The notes beneath the pieces were generated by a model, which was not told the DNA's origin, ran no database searches, and worked only from the letters and a program-made list of their open reading frames with translations. Below, piece after piece: positions 1 to 7,818 of a stretch of DNA of 21,937 nucleotides. The position numbers and the translations under genes are program-made. Each line of letters begins with the position of its first letter. The first letter of the stretch is position 1. Origin of the DNA: JAJPXC01 sp964517875 (GTDB lineage Bacteria > Bacteroidota > Bacteroidia > Bacteroidales > Muribaculaceae); NCBI GenBank assembly GCA_964517875.1, contig CAZFEU010000040.1:1-21937 (forward strand), given 5' to 3'.

Positions 1-752
1 TCGTGCCCCTGTCCAAGCAGATCCTCGTGCAGGAGAACGACTACGTGCGTGCCGGTACACCCCTCTCTGACGGTGCTATCACTCCGGCCGACATCCTCAA
101 CATCATGGGTCCGACAGCAGTTCAGGACTACATCGTCAACGAGGTTCAGGACGTTTACCGTATGCAAGGTGTGAAGATCAACGACAAGCACTTTGAGGTA
201 ATCGTTCGCCAGATGATGCGTAAGGTCAACATCCTTGACCCGGGCGATACCAACTTCCTGGAGCAACAGGTGGTCGACAAGCGCGACTTCATGGAGGAGA
301 ACGATCGCATCTGGGGCAAGAAAGTAGTAACCGACGCAGGCGATTCCGACACTATCAAAGCCGGTATGATTATCACGGCACGTAAGCTCCGTGATGAGAA
401 CTCGGCCCTGAAGCGCCGCGATATGCGCCTTATCCAGGTGCGTGACGCAGTGCCCGCCACATCTGAGCAGATACTACAAGGTATCACCCGTGCCGCTCTT
501 CAGACCTCAAGCTTCATCTCAGCTGCTTCATTCCAGGAGACAACTAAGGTGCTCAATGAGGCTGCAATCAGCGGTAAGGTTGACAACCTTGAGGGTATGA
601 AGGAAAATGTAATCTGCGGCCATCTCATCCCCGCCGGTACAGGTTTGCGTGAATACGAGCGCCTGGTGGTTGTGGGCAAGGATGACATCGATACAATCCG
701 CAAGGAGGATGACGATGAGGTAATCGACGTTACCGCCGTAGAGGTGCTGTAA
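1..752 (+). CDS. rpoC: DNA-directed RNA polymerase subunit beta', C-terminal part (5' truncated)
   Basis: This is the last ~249 codons of the beta' subunit of RNA polymerase, the catalytic and DNA-binding core of transcription. The reading frame runs in from the left edge, so the GTG at position 3 is an internal valine and not a start. The conserved C-terminal region is plain: SFISAASFQETTKVL and KENVICGHLIPAGTG, preceded by the DGAITPADIL and VQDVYRMQGV stretches. Between these lies a segment (KRDFMEENDRIWGKKVV) that looks like the lineage-specific part of Bacteroidetes beta'. The protein ends in an acidic tail (KEDDDEVIDV). It is followed after 27 bases by a strong intrinsic terminator, so it is the last gene of its operon. 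Identity is near certain. Confidence 0.98.
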   Translation, partial: VPLSKQILVQENDYVRAGTPLSDGAITPADILNIMGPTAVQDYIVNEVQDVYRMQGVKINDKHFEVIVRQMMRKVNILDPGDTNFLEQQVVDKRDFMEENDRIWGKKVVTDAGDSDTIKAGMIITARKLRDENSALKRRDMRLIQVRDAVPATSEQILQGITRAALQTSSFISAASFQETTKVLNEAAISGKVDNLEGMKENVICGHLIPAGTGLREYERLVVVGKDDIDTIRKEDDDEVIDVTAVEVL

Positions 753-779
753 TAAGCAAATCAGGCAACTCATATAAAG

Positions 780-816
780 GAACAGCGAGGCCCAGAGCCT
801 CGCTGTTCTGCTTTTG
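780..816 (+). terminator. Rho-independent terminator of the rpoC operon
   Basis: Perfect 11-bp stem: AACAGCGAGGC at 781-791 pairs with GCCTCGCTGTT at 797-807, with a 5-base loop. It extends one pair to G780/C808 and is followed by CTGCTTTTG. It lies just after the rpoC stop and before the convergent minus-strand gene. Confidence 0.9.
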
Positions 817-851
817 CACAAGTAGACTTTCCTAAAGTACAGGTAAAAGGG

Positions 852-893
852 GAAAAAATCGAGGGCCGAACCTTGTGGGTTGCGGCCCTCGAT
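852..893 (-). terminator. Rho-independent terminator of the minus-strand secreted-protein gene
   Basis: ATCGAGGGCCG (858-868) pairs perfectly with CGGCCCTCGAT (883-893) around a 14-base loop. Read on the minus strand, the stem is followed directly by a run of six T. It lies 25 bases past the stop of the gene ending at 919. With the rpoC terminator it forms a back-to-back pair insulating the two convergent genes. Confidence 0.88.
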
Positions 894-918
894 GTATTAT
901 CGATGTGGGTGATTGGGA

Positions 919-2610
919 TTACTTGATAAGTTGCTTGGTGACGGTGTTGCCGCGGCGCACTATGTAGAGGCCGTTGGCGGGGTTGAGTACGCGTCGCCCG
1001 CTGAGGTCGTAGTATTCCACAGATTCAGCATTAGCTGAGCTGTCAACGGCAACTGATTCCACGCCTGTCATGTCGGTAACATTGTATTTCACCAGCCAAG
1101 AGTCGAATGAGCCGAGCGATTTACCTGCATCTGTACCCATTATAGTAAGGGTAGCATTAGTGCGGGGGAGCGCATAAAGAGTGCTGGGGGCTGCGAGATA
1201 TCCACCGTAGGTGATGTTGGCATTGCAAAGCTCGATAGTGTTCTTAAGCTCACCGGTAGCGTTGTCATATGTCATCAGGTAGTTGGATGCCGTGATGCCG
1301 GCACCTGCCATCTGATAGCCGTAGGTTGTGGTCTCGCTGCCATCGGTAATAGCTACGAAGTCGCTTGATATCACGCCGTTGGGATTCATCACCATGGCTT
1401 CTACAGCACCTGTTGCTGCATTAAGAGCCACGTTGAATCCGTGGAGCTGCGCAGCCTTGGAGTCGATAGATAGCGCGCCTGTTTTCATCCCTCCGTTGAG
1501 CGCACCCGAGGCTACGATATAGTTGCCGTTGAGCGTCAGGCCACGGTTTTGAAGCACAGCTTTGCCTGCTGAATTGCCGGTGGTCTCCACAGTGGTAATC
1601 CAAGTGACGTTGAGGTCGGTATCGAGTTTGCCTACATAGAGTGTGGCAAGTTCGTTGGCCGGATTTACCTGTTTGCCTCCCATCGTGTAAGGTGCGGTGG
1701 CACCGGTCACCATGCCGGTGAAGTAGAGCTCACCATTGTCGCATGCAAGGCCTGTGATCTGGTCGATTGTAGCATATGCCGAGGTGGCGTCGGGGGTGAG
1801 CTGACCTACGCATTTGCCGGTTTTGTCGAGCTTGACGATGTAAGGATCGCCGTAAGAGCCTTTACCATCCCAGTTGGCGGGCAGATTGACTGCTGCAATT
1901 TTCTTTTCGCCACCTGAGAAGGGAGCTACGGTCATTTCGGTGACATGGTAACCGGCCACATACACGTTATCGTCGGCATCTACCGCCACAGAGGTCATTG
2001 CCACAGGCTCGGTGAGTGAGTTGTAGGAGGTGTCTCCGTCAATCTGGTGCACCCATGCTATCTCGCCGTTTCCAGTCACCTTAACGACCACTACCACCTT
2101 GGGGTTGACATTCTCAGGGCATATATAAGGAGCTTGATACTCAGTGCCATTGGTGCCTTTGATCTTGAACACGTAGGGCGATGTAGAGTTTTTGTCATAG
2201 TTTCGTGCTCCGAAAGCCATCACTACGCCACCGTCGCTGGTGGGAGCGATAAAGGTGCCGTTGGACAGTTGCACGTCGCCATAAGTGTTGCTGATATTCC
2301 ACACAAGATCGCCCTTGTCCGATATTCGGGCCAGTGTGACTGAATACGGTGTCTTCACATTTGCCGACTCGTCGATGGAGAAGTCAGAAGTATTCAGCTC
2401 TTCGCTTCCCCATATCAGTTTTGAGGTAGGGTATTGGGCGTCGCAGAGTACATAGAGGTCGGTGCTTCCGGTTACGGGTGCTGCTTGATTGATTGAAGCC
2501 TGTTTTTCGCCGCCGAACTGCTTGTACCAGTCGAGCTGGGCTTCAACGGCCGACATTATCACGGTCGATGATGCCAGAGCGAAGCTGAAAACGAGTAATG
2601 ATTTTCTCAT
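919..2610 (-). CDS. Secreted beta-propeller-like protein with T9SS type A sorting tail
   Basis: A 563-residue secreted protein of unknown substrate. I chose the start at 2610 (MRKSLLVFSFALASS). The longer reading adds 23 residues that overlap a promoter-like TACTTTTG and push the signal peptide inward. A signal peptide spans about residues 1-24, with likely cleavage at AVEA/QLDW. The body repeats units that pair a variable strand with phrases such as VAVDADDNVYVAGY, IVKLDKTGKCVG and VGKLDTDLNVTWI. These resemble the SBBP-type propeller repeats found in Bacteroidetes surface proteins. The last ~34 residues (EYYDLSGRRVLNPANGLYIVR, ending in K) are a T9SS C-terminal signal, so the protein should cross the outer membrane through the Por system. 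The porT-porP cluster near the right edge supports this. It appears to be a single-gene unit with its own promoter and terminator. The function beyond secretion is not recognised. Confidence 0.85.
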   Translation of the reverse strand: MRKSLLVFSFALASSTVIMSAVEAQLDWYKQFGGEKQASINQAAPVTGSTDLYVLCDAQYPTSKLIWGSEELNTSDFSIDESANVKTPYSVTLARISDKGDLVWNISNTYGDVQLSNGTFIAPTSDGGVVMAFGARNYDKNSTSPYVFKIKGTNGTEYQAPYICPENVNPKVVVVVKVTGNGEIAWVHQIDGDTSYNSLTEPVAMTSVAVDADDNVYVAGYHVTEMTVAPFSGGEKKIAAVNLPANWDGKGSYGDPYIVKLDKTGKCVGQLTPDATSAYATIDQITGLACDNGELYFTGMVTGATAPYTMGGKQVNPANELATLYVGKLDTDLNVTWITTVETTGNSAGKAVLQNRGLTLNGNYIVASGALNGGMKTGALSIDSKAAQLHGFNVALNAATGAVEAMVMNPNGVISSDFVAITDGSETTTYGYQMAGAGITASNYLMTYDNATGELKNTIELCNANITYGGYLAAPSTLYALPRTNATLTIMGTDAGKSLGSFDSWLVKYNVTDMTGVESVAVDSSANAESVEYYDLSGRRVLNPANGLYIVRRGNTVTKQLIK

Positions 2611-2656
2611 AAGATTAATTAAATGTTTTATGTTACTAATTTGTAAATTCTGTGAG

Positions 2657-2664
2657 CAAAAGTA
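2657..2664 (-). promoter_or_regulatory. Candidate -7 box of the secreted beta-propeller gene
   Basis: On the minus strand this reads TACTTTTG, an exact match to the Bacteroidetes TAnnTTTG box, about 47 bases before the start at 2610. A second identical TACTTTTG lies at 2693-2700. A TTTG is present upstream (2677-2680), but only 12 bases away, shorter than the usual 19-23, so the -33 element is unclear. Confidence 0.5.
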
Positions 2665-2714
2665 CAAATAATTTAACAAACAGTCACCTACCCAAAAGTA
2701 GGTAAATTTTTGGA

Positions 2715-2798
2715 GTTGTTAAAGTTTTGAGAGTTTTGAAAGTTTTTAGGGTTGTTAAAGTTTTTAGAGTTGTTAAAGTTGTAAAAGTTGTAAAAGTA
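2715..2798. repeat. Tandem 9-bp repeat array, about nine units
   Basis: Nine consecutive 9-base units fit GTTNTNANN: GTTGTTAAA, GTTTTGAGA, GTTTTGAAA, GTTTTTAGG, GTTGTTAAA, GTTTTTAGA, GTTGTTAAA, GTTGTAAAA and GTTGTAAAA, then a partial GTA. A weaker 18-bp period is visible because A-rich units alternate with G-containing ones. The array lies between two divergent genes and ends where the palindrome cluster begins. Confidence 0.85.
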
Positions 2799-2800
2799 TA

Positions 2801-2871
2801 GCCGCGTAGCGGTAAAGAAAGTAGCCGTGGGTTTGTCACCCACGGATACAATTATTTCGTGGCTACGCCAC
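2801..2871. repeat. Cluster of three small palindromes (REP-like extragenic element)
   Basis: Three perfect hairpins stand in a row: CCGC/GCGG with a 3-base loop (2802-2812), CCGTGGGT/ACCCACGG with a 5-base loop (2825-2845), and GTGGC/GCCAC with a 3-base loop (2859-2871). No T-run follows, so these are not ordinary terminators. Such GC-rich palindrome sets in an AT-rich spacer resemble repetitive extragenic palindromes mobilised by RAYT-type transposases in other bacteria. That link is an inference; no such transposase is in the window. Confidence 0.6.
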
Positions 2872-2960
2872 ACAGCGTGGGGAGCGAGGGAAATGCCCCA
2901 AAAAAGGGTCCTCGGAGAGGCCCAACATTTTATCGGTTGGGGGTTGAAAATGTGAGAGGA

Positions 2961-2995
2961 TTTGAGGGGTGGGATGGAATTTTTTAGTAATTTTA
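2961..2995 (+). promoter_or_regulatory. Candidate promoter of the TPR/barrel/regulator cluster
   Basis: TTTG at 2961-2964 and TAATTTTA at 2988-2995 are separated by 23 bases, close to the Bacteroidetes TTTG and TAnnTTTG arrangement with one mismatch in the -7 box. This predicts a leader of about 55 bases before the ATG at 3059. Confidence 0.4.
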
Positions 2996-3058
2996 CACCA
3001 ATTAATCATGTCTAACTGGATATAGGCGTGTCTTGTTGATATAAAACAGTGGTATTCA

Positions 3059-6034
3059 ATGCGTAAACCCTTTTTTACAATGGCTTTGGCGATGGTGATG
3101 CTCACCGCCGGGGCACAAATAAATTCTCCTCAATCGTCAGGATATCTTTTGCGCGGACGGGGCATGGAGCTTACTGCCAACTATCTTGGTGCTATCGACC
3201 AGCTAACACATCTTCAGCAGCTCTCGCCCGATGCTTCGGCTGAGCGCGAAGCTCAGTATCTCAAGGCTATGGCGGCCTTTGAGCGCCGCCAGGCAGATGC
3301 ACGTCTGCTTCTCGAAGCATATCTCCATGCGTATCCAGCTTCGGCCGAACGACTCACGGTGTCGTTGGCCTTAGCCGACTGCGACTTCATTGAAGGTAAG
3401 TATGCCCAGGCCTACGCTCAGTACAACCGTCTGCCAATGAGTTCGTTTGACCAGGACAACGCCGCGTCGCTATGCTTTCACAAGGGTTTTTGCCTGCTGA
3501 AACTTGGCGAGTACGACAAAGCCCGCGCGGAGTTTGCCAATCTTGACGGCTCAGCTTCTTACGGCAACGCCGCCCGTTTCTACCAAGGTTATGCAGCCTA
3601 CGCACAGGCCGACTACAAGGAGGCTGAGTCGCTGCTTAAGGGGGTTGATACATCCTCCACTCCAGGCAATCTTGCTGATGCCTATCTGAGCCAGATTTAC
3701 TATCTGCGGGGTGATTATGGCGCAGCCATTTCGGCAGCACGCTCGGTGCTCAATTCCAGCATGCCGGTGCCTGATGGGTTTCGCCAGGAGGCTATGCGCA
3801 TTACCGGCGAATCGCTATATCACCAGGGTAAGCTCGAACAGGCGCTGAAGTATCTCAACGAGTATGTGTCAATGACCGATGAGCCACTTCCTTCAACACT
3901 TTATATTCTCGGACTCACCGACTATCGCCAGGGTCGATATGATGCTGCTGTAGAGGCCCTAAGCCCCGTGACACAGCACCCCGACGCAATGGGTCAAAGC
4001 GCATATCTGTTGATCGGACAGTCGTACATGAAGCTTGGCAACGTCAATGCCGCAGCCATGGCTCTCGATAAGGCAGCTCAAATGGACTTTGACCGGCAGG
4101 TGGCCGAGATAGCATTCTACAACTACGCCGTGGCTCGCACCAATGGTGGTAGAGTGCCGTTTGGCAATGCCGTGGCCAACTTTGAGGAATTTCTTCTGCG
4201 TTATCCCGATTCACGCTACGCCGGTGAAGTTCAGGAGTATATAGTATCGGGCTATGTCACCGACAACAACTATGAGCAGGCTCTTGCCAGCATAAATAAG
4301 ATTAAGAAACCTACCAAAGCCACTCTATCGGCCAAGCAACAGGTGCTCTATACACTGGGAGTGAGAGCGTATGATGACAACGACCTGACCAAAGCAGAGT
4401 CGCTGTTCCGTCAGGCTAAGGGTGTGGGGCAATATAACCCGGAAGTGTCGCGCGAGTGCGACCTGTGGCTTGGCGACTGCGCCTATGCGCAGGGCAATTA
4501 TGCGGATGCCGCAAAGTGCTACCTTGATTACGTCAACGCCGCACCGTCCTCATCGCCCAACCGCTCAATGGGTTACTACAATCTTGGATATACACGTTTC
4601 AAGCAGAAGCGTTACGAGGACGCGATCACTAATTTCGAGCGCTATCTTGCTGCATCAGCCGGAAGCAGCCCCGCTATTGTAGGAGATGCCTACACCCGCA
4701 TTGCCGACTGTCAATATTATCTGCGTCAGTTTGACAAAGCGGCTGCATCTTATCAGAAAGCTATTGATGCTGCTCCCGAAATAGGAGACTACGCACTATA
4801 TCAGCGAGGCGTGATGGCCGGTATAAATCGCAAATATGGCGATGAGGTGAAGCTGATGGATGAACTCCTTGATAAGTTCCCGGCTTCGGCGCTCGTGCCC
4901 GATGCCATGCTGCAGAAAGCTCAGGCCCAGAGCCAGATGGGCGACTTGAAGGCGGCGTTAAACACATATCGCGCCCTCGCTGCCACCTATCAGTCTACCG
5001 AGCAGGGACGCAGGGGTATGGTGCTCACCGGAGTCACACTGGCCGCAATGGGCAACAAGGATGAAGCTATCGCCACCTATCGCAATGTGATCAGCAATTA
5101 CCCCACGAGCCAGCAGGCACAGCTCGCTGTCGACAATCTCAAAGAGCTGTATGCCGAACGCGGCCAGCTCAACGCACTGGCACAATTCCTGGCGAGTGTC
5201 GATGGGGCACCACGAGTAGATGACGCCGAGATAGAGCAACTTACATTCGAAACCGCGGCTAAGGATTACGCCGAGCGCCATAGCACTCAGCGCCTAAAAG
5301 AATATGTAAAGAATTACTCCAACGGCAGGAACGCTCCCTTTGCCTATGAATATCTTCTTGAGGCCGCAGTTGAGGAGGGCAATCAGGCCAAGGCTTTAGA
5401 GTATGCCACCGTGATTGTGGAGAATTATCCACACTCATCGGCTGTGGAGCAGTCGCTACTCACCAAGGGTGACATTGAGTTCGCCCAAGGCCGTGGCGAG
5501 AAGTCGCTATCCACTTATACCGAGCTCGAGAAGCGTTCCTCAACCCCCGAGATGCAGGCAAAGGCTCGTTTGGGTATGATGCGTGTCAATGCTCAGCTGG
5601 GCCGTAATGCCCAGGTGGTGGCTATCGCTGACAAGCTGCTTGCCTCGGGAGCCACAGGCATAAATCGCGATGACGTGCTGCTGCAGCGCGGACTTGCATA
5701 TCACGCACTCGGCGACAACGCCAAGGCTATCACCGATCTTAAGCCCCTTACCGCCACCCCTGCCTCTCTCGCCGGAAGCACAGCCACATACTATGTGGGT
5801 CAGATTGAGCTTGACAACGGCAACCTCGAAGAAGCCAAGACCATGGCCGACAAGCTTGTCGACTCCAATACCTCGCACTTCTATTGGCTCGCCCGAGGTT
5901 TCATATTGCTCAGCGATGTGACGCGTGCCGAGGGCAACGTGTTTGAGGCTGATGAATACCTGCGCCAGCTCAAGGCCAACTACCCCGGAAGTGATGACGA
6001 CATAAACGCACTGATCAATCAGCGCCTCAAATAA
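3059..6034 (+). CDS. Large periplasmic tetratricopeptide-repeat protein
   Basis: A 991-residue exported TPR protein. A signal peptide covers about residues 1-19 (MRKPFFTMALAMVMLTAGA, then QINS). The rest is almost wholly helical TPR-like repeats with the typical small-residue and aromatic pattern, for example YAQAYAQYNRLP (about 115), YDKARAEF, YDAAVEAL, YADAAKCYLDYV, YEDAITNFERYL, FDKAAASYQKAI and GDNAKAITDL (near 890). Spacers such as RYPDSRYAGE and NYPHSSAVEQS recall TolA-binding YbgF/CpoB-like and BamD-like repeats. TPR proteins of this kind act as scaffolds. A barrel gene follows after only 28 bases, which suggests that the two make one envelope complex. No enzymatic motif is visible, and the specific role is unknown. 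The family is sure; the function is not. Confidence 0.9.
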   Translation: MRKPFFTMALAMVMLTAGAQINSPQSSGYLLRGRGMELTANYLGAIDQLTHLQQLSPDASAEREAQYLKAMAAFERRQADARLLLEAYLHAYPASAERLTVSLALADCDFIEGKYAQAYAQYNRLPMSSFDQDNAASLCFHKGFCLLKLGEYDKARAEFANLDGSASYGNAARFYQGYAAYAQADYKEAESLLKGVDTSSTPGNLADAYLSQIYYLRGDYGAAISAARSVLNSSMPVPDGFRQEAMRITGESLYHQGKLEQALKYLNEYVSMTDEPLPSTLYILGLTDYRQGRYDAAVEALSPVTQHPDAMGQSAYLLIGQSYMKLGNVNAAAMALDKAAQMDFDRQVAEIAFYNYAVARTNGGRVPFGNAVANFEEFLLRYPDSRYAGEVQEYIVSGYVTDNNYEQALASINKIKKPTKATLSAKQQVLYTLGVRAYDDNDLTKAESLFRQAKGVGQYNPEVSRECDLWLGDCAYAQGNYADAAKCYLDYVNAAPSSSPNRSMGYYNLGYTRFKQKRYEDAITNFERYLAASAGSSPAIVGDAYTRIADCQYYLRQFDKAAASYQKAIDAAPEIGDYALYQRGVMAGINRKYGDEVKLMDELLDKFPASALVPDAMLQKAQAQSQMGDLKAALNTYRALAATYQSTEQGRRGMVLTGVTLAAMGNKDEAIATYRNVISNYPTSQQAQLAVDNLKELYAERGQLNALAQFLASVDGAPRVDDAEIEQLTFETAAKDYAERHSTQRLKEYVKNYSNGRNAPFAYEYLLEAAVEEGNQAKALEYATVIVENYPHSSAVEQSLLTKGDIEFAQGRGEKSLSTYTELEKRSSTPEMQAKARLGMMRVNAQLGRNAQVVAIADKLLASGATGINRDDVLLQRGLAYHALGDNAKAITDLKPLTATPASLAGSTATYYVGQIELDNGNLEEAKTMADKLVDSNTSHFYWLARGFILLSDVTRAEGNVFEADEYLRQLKANYPGSDDDINALINQRLK

Positions 6035-6062
6035 TCCGACTGACATAAATATATAATACATC

Positions 6063-7805
6063 ATGAAATCAAAATATGCCATAATCATATCAGCCGCTGC
6101 GGCCACCATCCCGGCATCAGCTCAAATCAGCCGTGAGATTATAGTGGAGCGAGAGGTAGTGCCAATAGAGCGCCCCGCAAGCCGCATATCATTGATGCCC
6201 GCAACGGTGAAGCCGCAGCCCTCAAATGCCACGGTGAAATTCAGCGACGCAGCTGTTTCAACCGACATCACACCCCTGCGCGCCATGCTTGAGCCAGCTC
6301 TTACCGACGAGGCCGATTCTGCGGCGATAAATCAGCGCGGATACCTTGACCTGGGTTACTTCCCCTCGTTTAACCTCGGTCTGTCGGCCGGATATCAGTT
6401 GATCAATACCGAAAAGTCGCGGGCCAACGCCTGGCTGCAATACAACGGCCATTCCTACAAGCGGTCAGATAACATGGGTTTTGAAAAGCTGTCGAACAAG
6501 CGCAACACATTCACTATAGGTGCCGACGGCCTACATAAGTTGAGCGCCACATCAGGAGTGCTCGCCCAGCTTGGGTACACTTACGACGCTAACAAATGGG
6601 AGGTGCCTTTAAGGGATGGGGGGGCTTATAATAAGTTCCCCACACTCAATGCCCATCGACTCAACCTCACCGCCGGCTATTACGGCAAGAGTGGTTTGTG
6701 GGGCTATCGTGCAGCTTTCAACGGAGGGGTCAACTCCGTATCGGCTCATCAGGCCTTTGACCCGCAGAACCGCACCACTGAGTGGCTTTATGGCGTGGAT
6801 GGCGAGGTGAATTATGCCACAGGCGAGTCCTCGCGCGCCGGATTGCGCGTTGAATGGCAGATGCGTAGCGTGAGCTTCGCCGACCATCTGGCCGACAGTA
6901 AGACCCTGGGAGTGGTTAAACTCAATCCCTATTGGTACGCCCCGCTGCTCGAGGGAATGAATATGGAGTTGGGCGTTAACGCCGACTTCTCGGTCAACTC
7001 GGGCACCGCAGCCAATTTCTCACCCGAGTGTGCCATAGCCTGGTCGCCGCGAGGTTCGATGAGTATTTTTGCCGTTGAGGTTAAAGCCACCGGAGGGCTC
7101 TATGCCAACCCACTGTCATCGCTGCTCGACTACACCCCCTATCTCAATCCCTGCTACGAAGAGATGGTTTACATTAACAACCGCGAGGCCAATCCATACC
7201 ATGCATTGGGTAACTCGCATGTGCCCTACGACATCGCCGCCAATGTCACCATCGGCCCATTCAGTGGCGCATATCTCGAGCTGAGCGGTGAGTACGCCAA
7301 GGCCAACGACTGGATGATGCCCTTCATCTACAATGGTAGATGTAGTTGGTCGTCGACCGACGTCAAGGGGTGGCTGCTTGGAGCTAAAGCCGGTTACCGC
7401 TTCCGCGATCTTGCCGAGATAAGCGTGGCATATCAGCGCGCCTCTAATGGAGATAAAGATAAGGCCTTTTACCGCTGGCGCGACCGTGCCAAGCAAGCTG
7501 TCAGCGCCCAGCTCACCGTGACACCCATCCGTCCGCTTGCCATCGATTTGGGCTACGAAGCACGCTGGGGCCGCAAAGTGTCGCATGTCAGCGGTAGTGT
7601 GTGGAGCGATATGTTCCCCCTCACCACCACCAATCGCAGACTTGGCGCCATGCGCAACCTGTGGGTAGGCGCATCCTACCGTCTCACCCCGCAGTTTATG
7701 ATTTTCGCCCGTGGCGAAAATCTGCTTGGCAATCGCGCACAGCTCATTTATAACATCACCGAGCAAGGTCTCACCGGTCTGATTGGTGCCCAATACACCT
7801 TCTGA
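6063..7805 (+). CDS. Outer-membrane beta-barrel protein (TonB-receptor-like, no plug seen)
   Basis: A 580-residue exported protein. A signal peptide covers about residues 1-20 (cleavage PASA/QISRE). A proline-rich linker follows (to about 80), then a long alternating hydrophobic/polar region rich in aromatic-ended strands (GYLDLGYFPSFNLGLSAGY, VSAQLTVTPIRPLAIDLGY, LWVGASYRLTPQFMIFARG). It ends in ...GLIGAQYTF, whose terminal Phe is the usual signal for outer-membrane barrel assembly. The length and strand pattern suggest roughly 16-22 strands. No TonB box or complete plug domain is evident, so it is not a standard TonB-dependent receptor. The gene sits 28 bases after the TPR gene and 13 bases before the regulator, so all three are probably co-transcribed. 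Substrate and partner are unknown. Confidence 0.82.
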   Translation: MKSKYAIIISAAAATIPASAQISREIIVEREVVPIERPASRISLMPATVKPQPSNATVKFSDAAVSTDITPLRAMLEPALTDEADSAAINQRGYLDLGYFPSFNLGLSAGYQLINTEKSRANAWLQYNGHSYKRSDNMGFEKLSNKRNTFTIGADGLHKLSATSGVLAQLGYTYDANKWEVPLRDGGAYNKFPTLNAHRLNLTAGYYGKSGLWGYRAAFNGGVNSVSAHQAFDPQNRTTEWLYGVDGEVNYATGESSRAGLRVEWQMRSVSFADHLADSKTLGVVKLNPYWYAPLLEGMNMELGVNADFSVNSGTAANFSPECAIAWSPRGSMSIFAVEVKATGGLYANPLSSLLDYTPYLNPCYEEMVYINNREANPYHALGNSHVPYDIAANVTIGPFSGAYLELSGEYAKANDWMMPFIYNGRCSWSSTDVKGWLLGAKAGYRFRDLAEISVAYQRASNGDKDKAFYRWRDRAKQAVSAQLTVTPIRPLAIDLGYEARWGRKVSHVSGSVWSDMFPLTTTNRRLGAMRNLWVGASYRLTPQFMIFARGENLLGNRAQLIYNITEQGLTGLIGAQYTF

Positions 7806-7818
7806 GCATCACAACGCC

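Larger units (their letters stand above)
2611..3058. other. 448-base divergent intergenic region
   Basis: This gene-free stretch separates two divergently read genes. It holds minus-strand promoter elements near 2657-2700, nine tandem copies of a 9-bp unit (2715-2795), three small perfect hairpins (2802-2871), a further CCCAAC/GTTGGG palindrome near 2921-2941, and a candidate plus-strand promoter (2961-2995). I see no credible coding region. The short minus-strand reading frames here translate the repeats into Asn-Phe-rich or palindromic nonsense. Confidence 0.8.

Noticed and set aside
3..5. GTG at position 3 as a start codon
   Set aside because: It is inside rpoC; the conserved beta' sequence continues from before the window edge.
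2611..2679. 23-codon N-terminal extension of the minus-strand secreted protein
   Set aside because: It would run through promoter-like sequence and bury the signal peptide. The internal Met gives a normal signal.
2715..2798. CRISPR array
   Set aside because: Units are 9 bp, degenerate and contiguous, without spacers; no cas genes are present.
2688..2873. Minus-strand reading frame rich in Asn and Phe
   Set aside because: It is only the translated 9-bp repeats and hairpins, with no start context or family resemblance.
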